A stretch of DNA of 14,419 nucleotides, from NCBI GenBank assembly GCA_031292465.1, contig JARLHB010000441.1, positions 1 to 14,419 on the forward strand, read 5' to 3'. Shown in pieces: positions 13,629 to 14,419 of the stretch (its first letter is position 1; the number at the start of each line of letters is the position of its first letter). Origin of the DNA: Ignavibacteriaceae bacterium. GTDB taxonomy: Bacteria; Bacteroidota; Ignavibacteria; Ignavibacteriales; Ignavibacteriaceae. The notes below the pieces were generated by a model, which saw nothing but the letters and a program-made list of their open reading frames with translations, did no database searches and had not been told where the DNA came from. Position numbers and translations under genes: made by a program.

Positions 13629-13930
13629 ATTAACGCCCGACTTCAATTCCAATCCCGCTGCTATTTTTTACGGTTTTAACCTTACTTAAGCTTTAATCTA
13701 TATATTCCAATTTTACCAATGGAAATCTTAAGTAATAATTAACCCACTACACCTAATCTAATAATCGAAATTGCAATAAATAAGTTTAGTCCCGGGTAAA
13801 ATCCTTATCCATTTGCATGATATTTACAATTGATATTATAAAGGCAATTTGTATGTAGTATTTAATAATTGCTATAAGGCAACACAAAATCATATACTTG
13901 CGAGAACAGATATACAATACAATAATCGGC

Positions 13931-13955
13931 ATATACCTGCTGTTGAAAGGTATAT
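13931..13955. repeat. 8-base inverted repeat after the DUF2911 gene
   Basis: Perfect arms ATATACCT (13931-13938) and AGGTATAT (13948-13955) with a 9-base loop, about 75 bases beyond the DUF2911 stop on the minus strand. No T-run follows, so it is not a clear terminator. Confidence 0.35.
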
Positions 13956-14029
13956 AATTTCCCTGTAAAAGATGTAGTACTACTTACATTCCTGGACAAG
14001 AATCTTCAATTAATTGCAAGGTTTATATA

Positions 14030-14419
14030 TTATTTAACTTCTGTTTCTATTTTAAAAGGAAGCCTCACTTTTTCCCAATTTAGATTTACAATTGCAGAGT
14101 TTTTCCCGTGAAGATTGATGCTCATATCACTAAAAGTGTAATTAAGCCATTCATGAAAATCAGATTGCTGAGGATTTACATTAATCCTTAGTGCATCTTG
14201 AGATTCATTATACTCAAAAGCGCCCCACTGGTCGGCTATTTTATTAAAGATTACTGTCCATTCTTTTTCCCTTGGAATTACAAAAAGGCCATACGAACCG
14301 GCAGAAAGTTTTTTGCCTTCAATCCACACATCACTGCCGAAAGTAATTTTAGTGGCTTCGTTAGCGCCTGCACGCCAGGCTTTATCATAGGGTACTAATG
14401 CTCCCCATATTTTTCTGCC
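14030..14419 (-). CDS. DUF2911 family protein, C-terminal part (5' end outside window)
   Basis: The frame is open to the right edge, so the apparent GTG start at 14329 is internal. The visible 129 residues begin GRKIWGALVPYDKAWRAGAN, followed by EATKITFGSDVWIEGKKL, SAGSYGLFVIPREKEWTVIF, QWGAFEY and a HEWLNYTF segment. This is the hallmark of DUF2911, a family of unknown function common in Bacteroidota and relatives, usually with an N-terminal signal peptide. That end lies outside the window, so export cannot be judged here. The stop is TAA at 14030-14032. Family assignment is from recalled motifs and is strong; no biochemical role is known to me. Confidence 0.88.
   Translation of the reverse strand, partial: GRKIWGALVPYDKAWRAGANEATKITFGSDVWIEGKKLSAGSYGLFVIPREKEWTVIFNKIADQWGAFEYNESQDALRINVNPQQSDFHEWLNYTFSDMSINLHGKNSAIVNLNWEKVRLPFKIETEVK

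Larger units (their letters stand above)
13594..13977. repeat. 12-base perfect inverted repeat bounding a non-coding segment
   Basis: CTACATCTTTTA (13594-13605) and its exact reverse complement TAAAAGATGTAG (13966-13977) bound 384 bases without a gene. Size and arrangement recall a MITE or insertion remnant, but there is no matching target-site duplication at the two outer edges. They could also be paired binding sites. Chance is possible in AT-rich DNA. Confidence 0.4.
13545..14029. other. 485-base gene-free region
   Basis: No credible gene is visible on either strand between the histidine kinase and the DUF2911 gene. The sequence is AT-rich with stops in every frame. It contains a possible kinase -10 box, a 12-base inverted repeat enclosing most of the region (13594-13605 and 13966-13977), an 11-base AT-rich hairpin (13601-13628), an 8-base hairpin (13931-13955) and the palindrome GTAGTACTAC (13974-13983). 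An unrecognised small RNA or remnant of an insertion cannot be excluded. Confidence 0.5.

Noticed and set aside
14030..14329. Complete 99-residue gene starting at the GTG at 14329
   Set aside because: The frame continues without a stop to the window edge and its upstream translation (GRKIWGALVPYDKAWRAG) is the conserved start of the DUF2911 core.

Overview
The window is a low-GC (roughly one third G+C by eye), protein-coding-dense stretch of bacterial chromosome. Several features point to the Bacteroidota/Chlorobiota/Ignavibacteriota group, perhaps an ignavibacterium. Most start codons lack a convincing Shine-Dalgarno sequence, the clearest promoter fits both the sigma-70 consensus and the Bacteroidota TAnnTTTG motif, and the long C-terminally extended acyl-CoA dehydrogenase and large PAS histidine kinase suit that group. 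This is an inference, since no rRNA or marker gene is present. Both ends cut genes: miaA on the left and a DUF2911 gene on the right.

Left part (1-3653). The 3' end of miaA (tRNA dimethylallyltransferase) runs toward a leftward cluster. That cluster holds a small GIY-YIG-like protein with a degenerate second motif, an ArsR-type regulator fused to a DUF2087 domain, and a CLC chloride channel/transporter with two C-terminal CBS domains. The regulator gene has a very readable promoter (TTGACA, 17-nt spacer, TATATT). One near-perfect copy of an inverted repeat, TTCGATA-n2-TATCGAA, lies on the start point and a second copy abuts the -35 box. This is a likely autoregulatory operator pair. The CLC protein keeps the gating glutamate but has valine where CLC proton antiporters have the intracellular proton glutamate.

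Middle part (3654-6741). A family-2-like glycosyltransferase and a FAD-linked D-2-hydroxyacid dehydrogenase (GlcD/D-lactate dehydrogenase type) are read rightward. Between them is a compact GC-rich palindromic element that looks like a dispersed extragenic repeat. The dehydrogenase ends in a hairpin shared with the opposing operon.

Right part (6742-13544). A leftward block reads histidine kinase, etfB, etfA, acyl-CoA dehydrogenase, 70-residue protein. The last four are packed with gaps of 1 to 18 bases and are almost surely one operon. EtfAB would take electrons from the acyl-CoA dehydrogenase, as in beta-oxidation. The EtfB motif GRQAIDGDTAQVGP is of the type seen in electron-bifurcating ETFs rather than mitochondrial-type ETF, and EtfB carries an insertion of about 35 residues just after the partner-recognition loop. 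The upstream hybrid histidine kinase has an extracytoplasmic beta-rich module, a multi-helix membrane domain, two PAS domains and a complete kinase core, but no receiver. No response regulator is present.

Right edge (13545-14419). A 485-base gene-free stretch contains several inverted repeats, including a 12-base perfect inverted repeat bounding about 384 bases. It is followed by the C-terminal 129 residues of a DUF2911 protein. I see no defence system, CRISPR, tRNA, rRNA or intact mobile element. The most unusual items are the operator-flanked ArsR-DUF2087 promoter, the Glu-to-Val CLC, the ETF operon with the modified EtfB, and the kinase sensor region.
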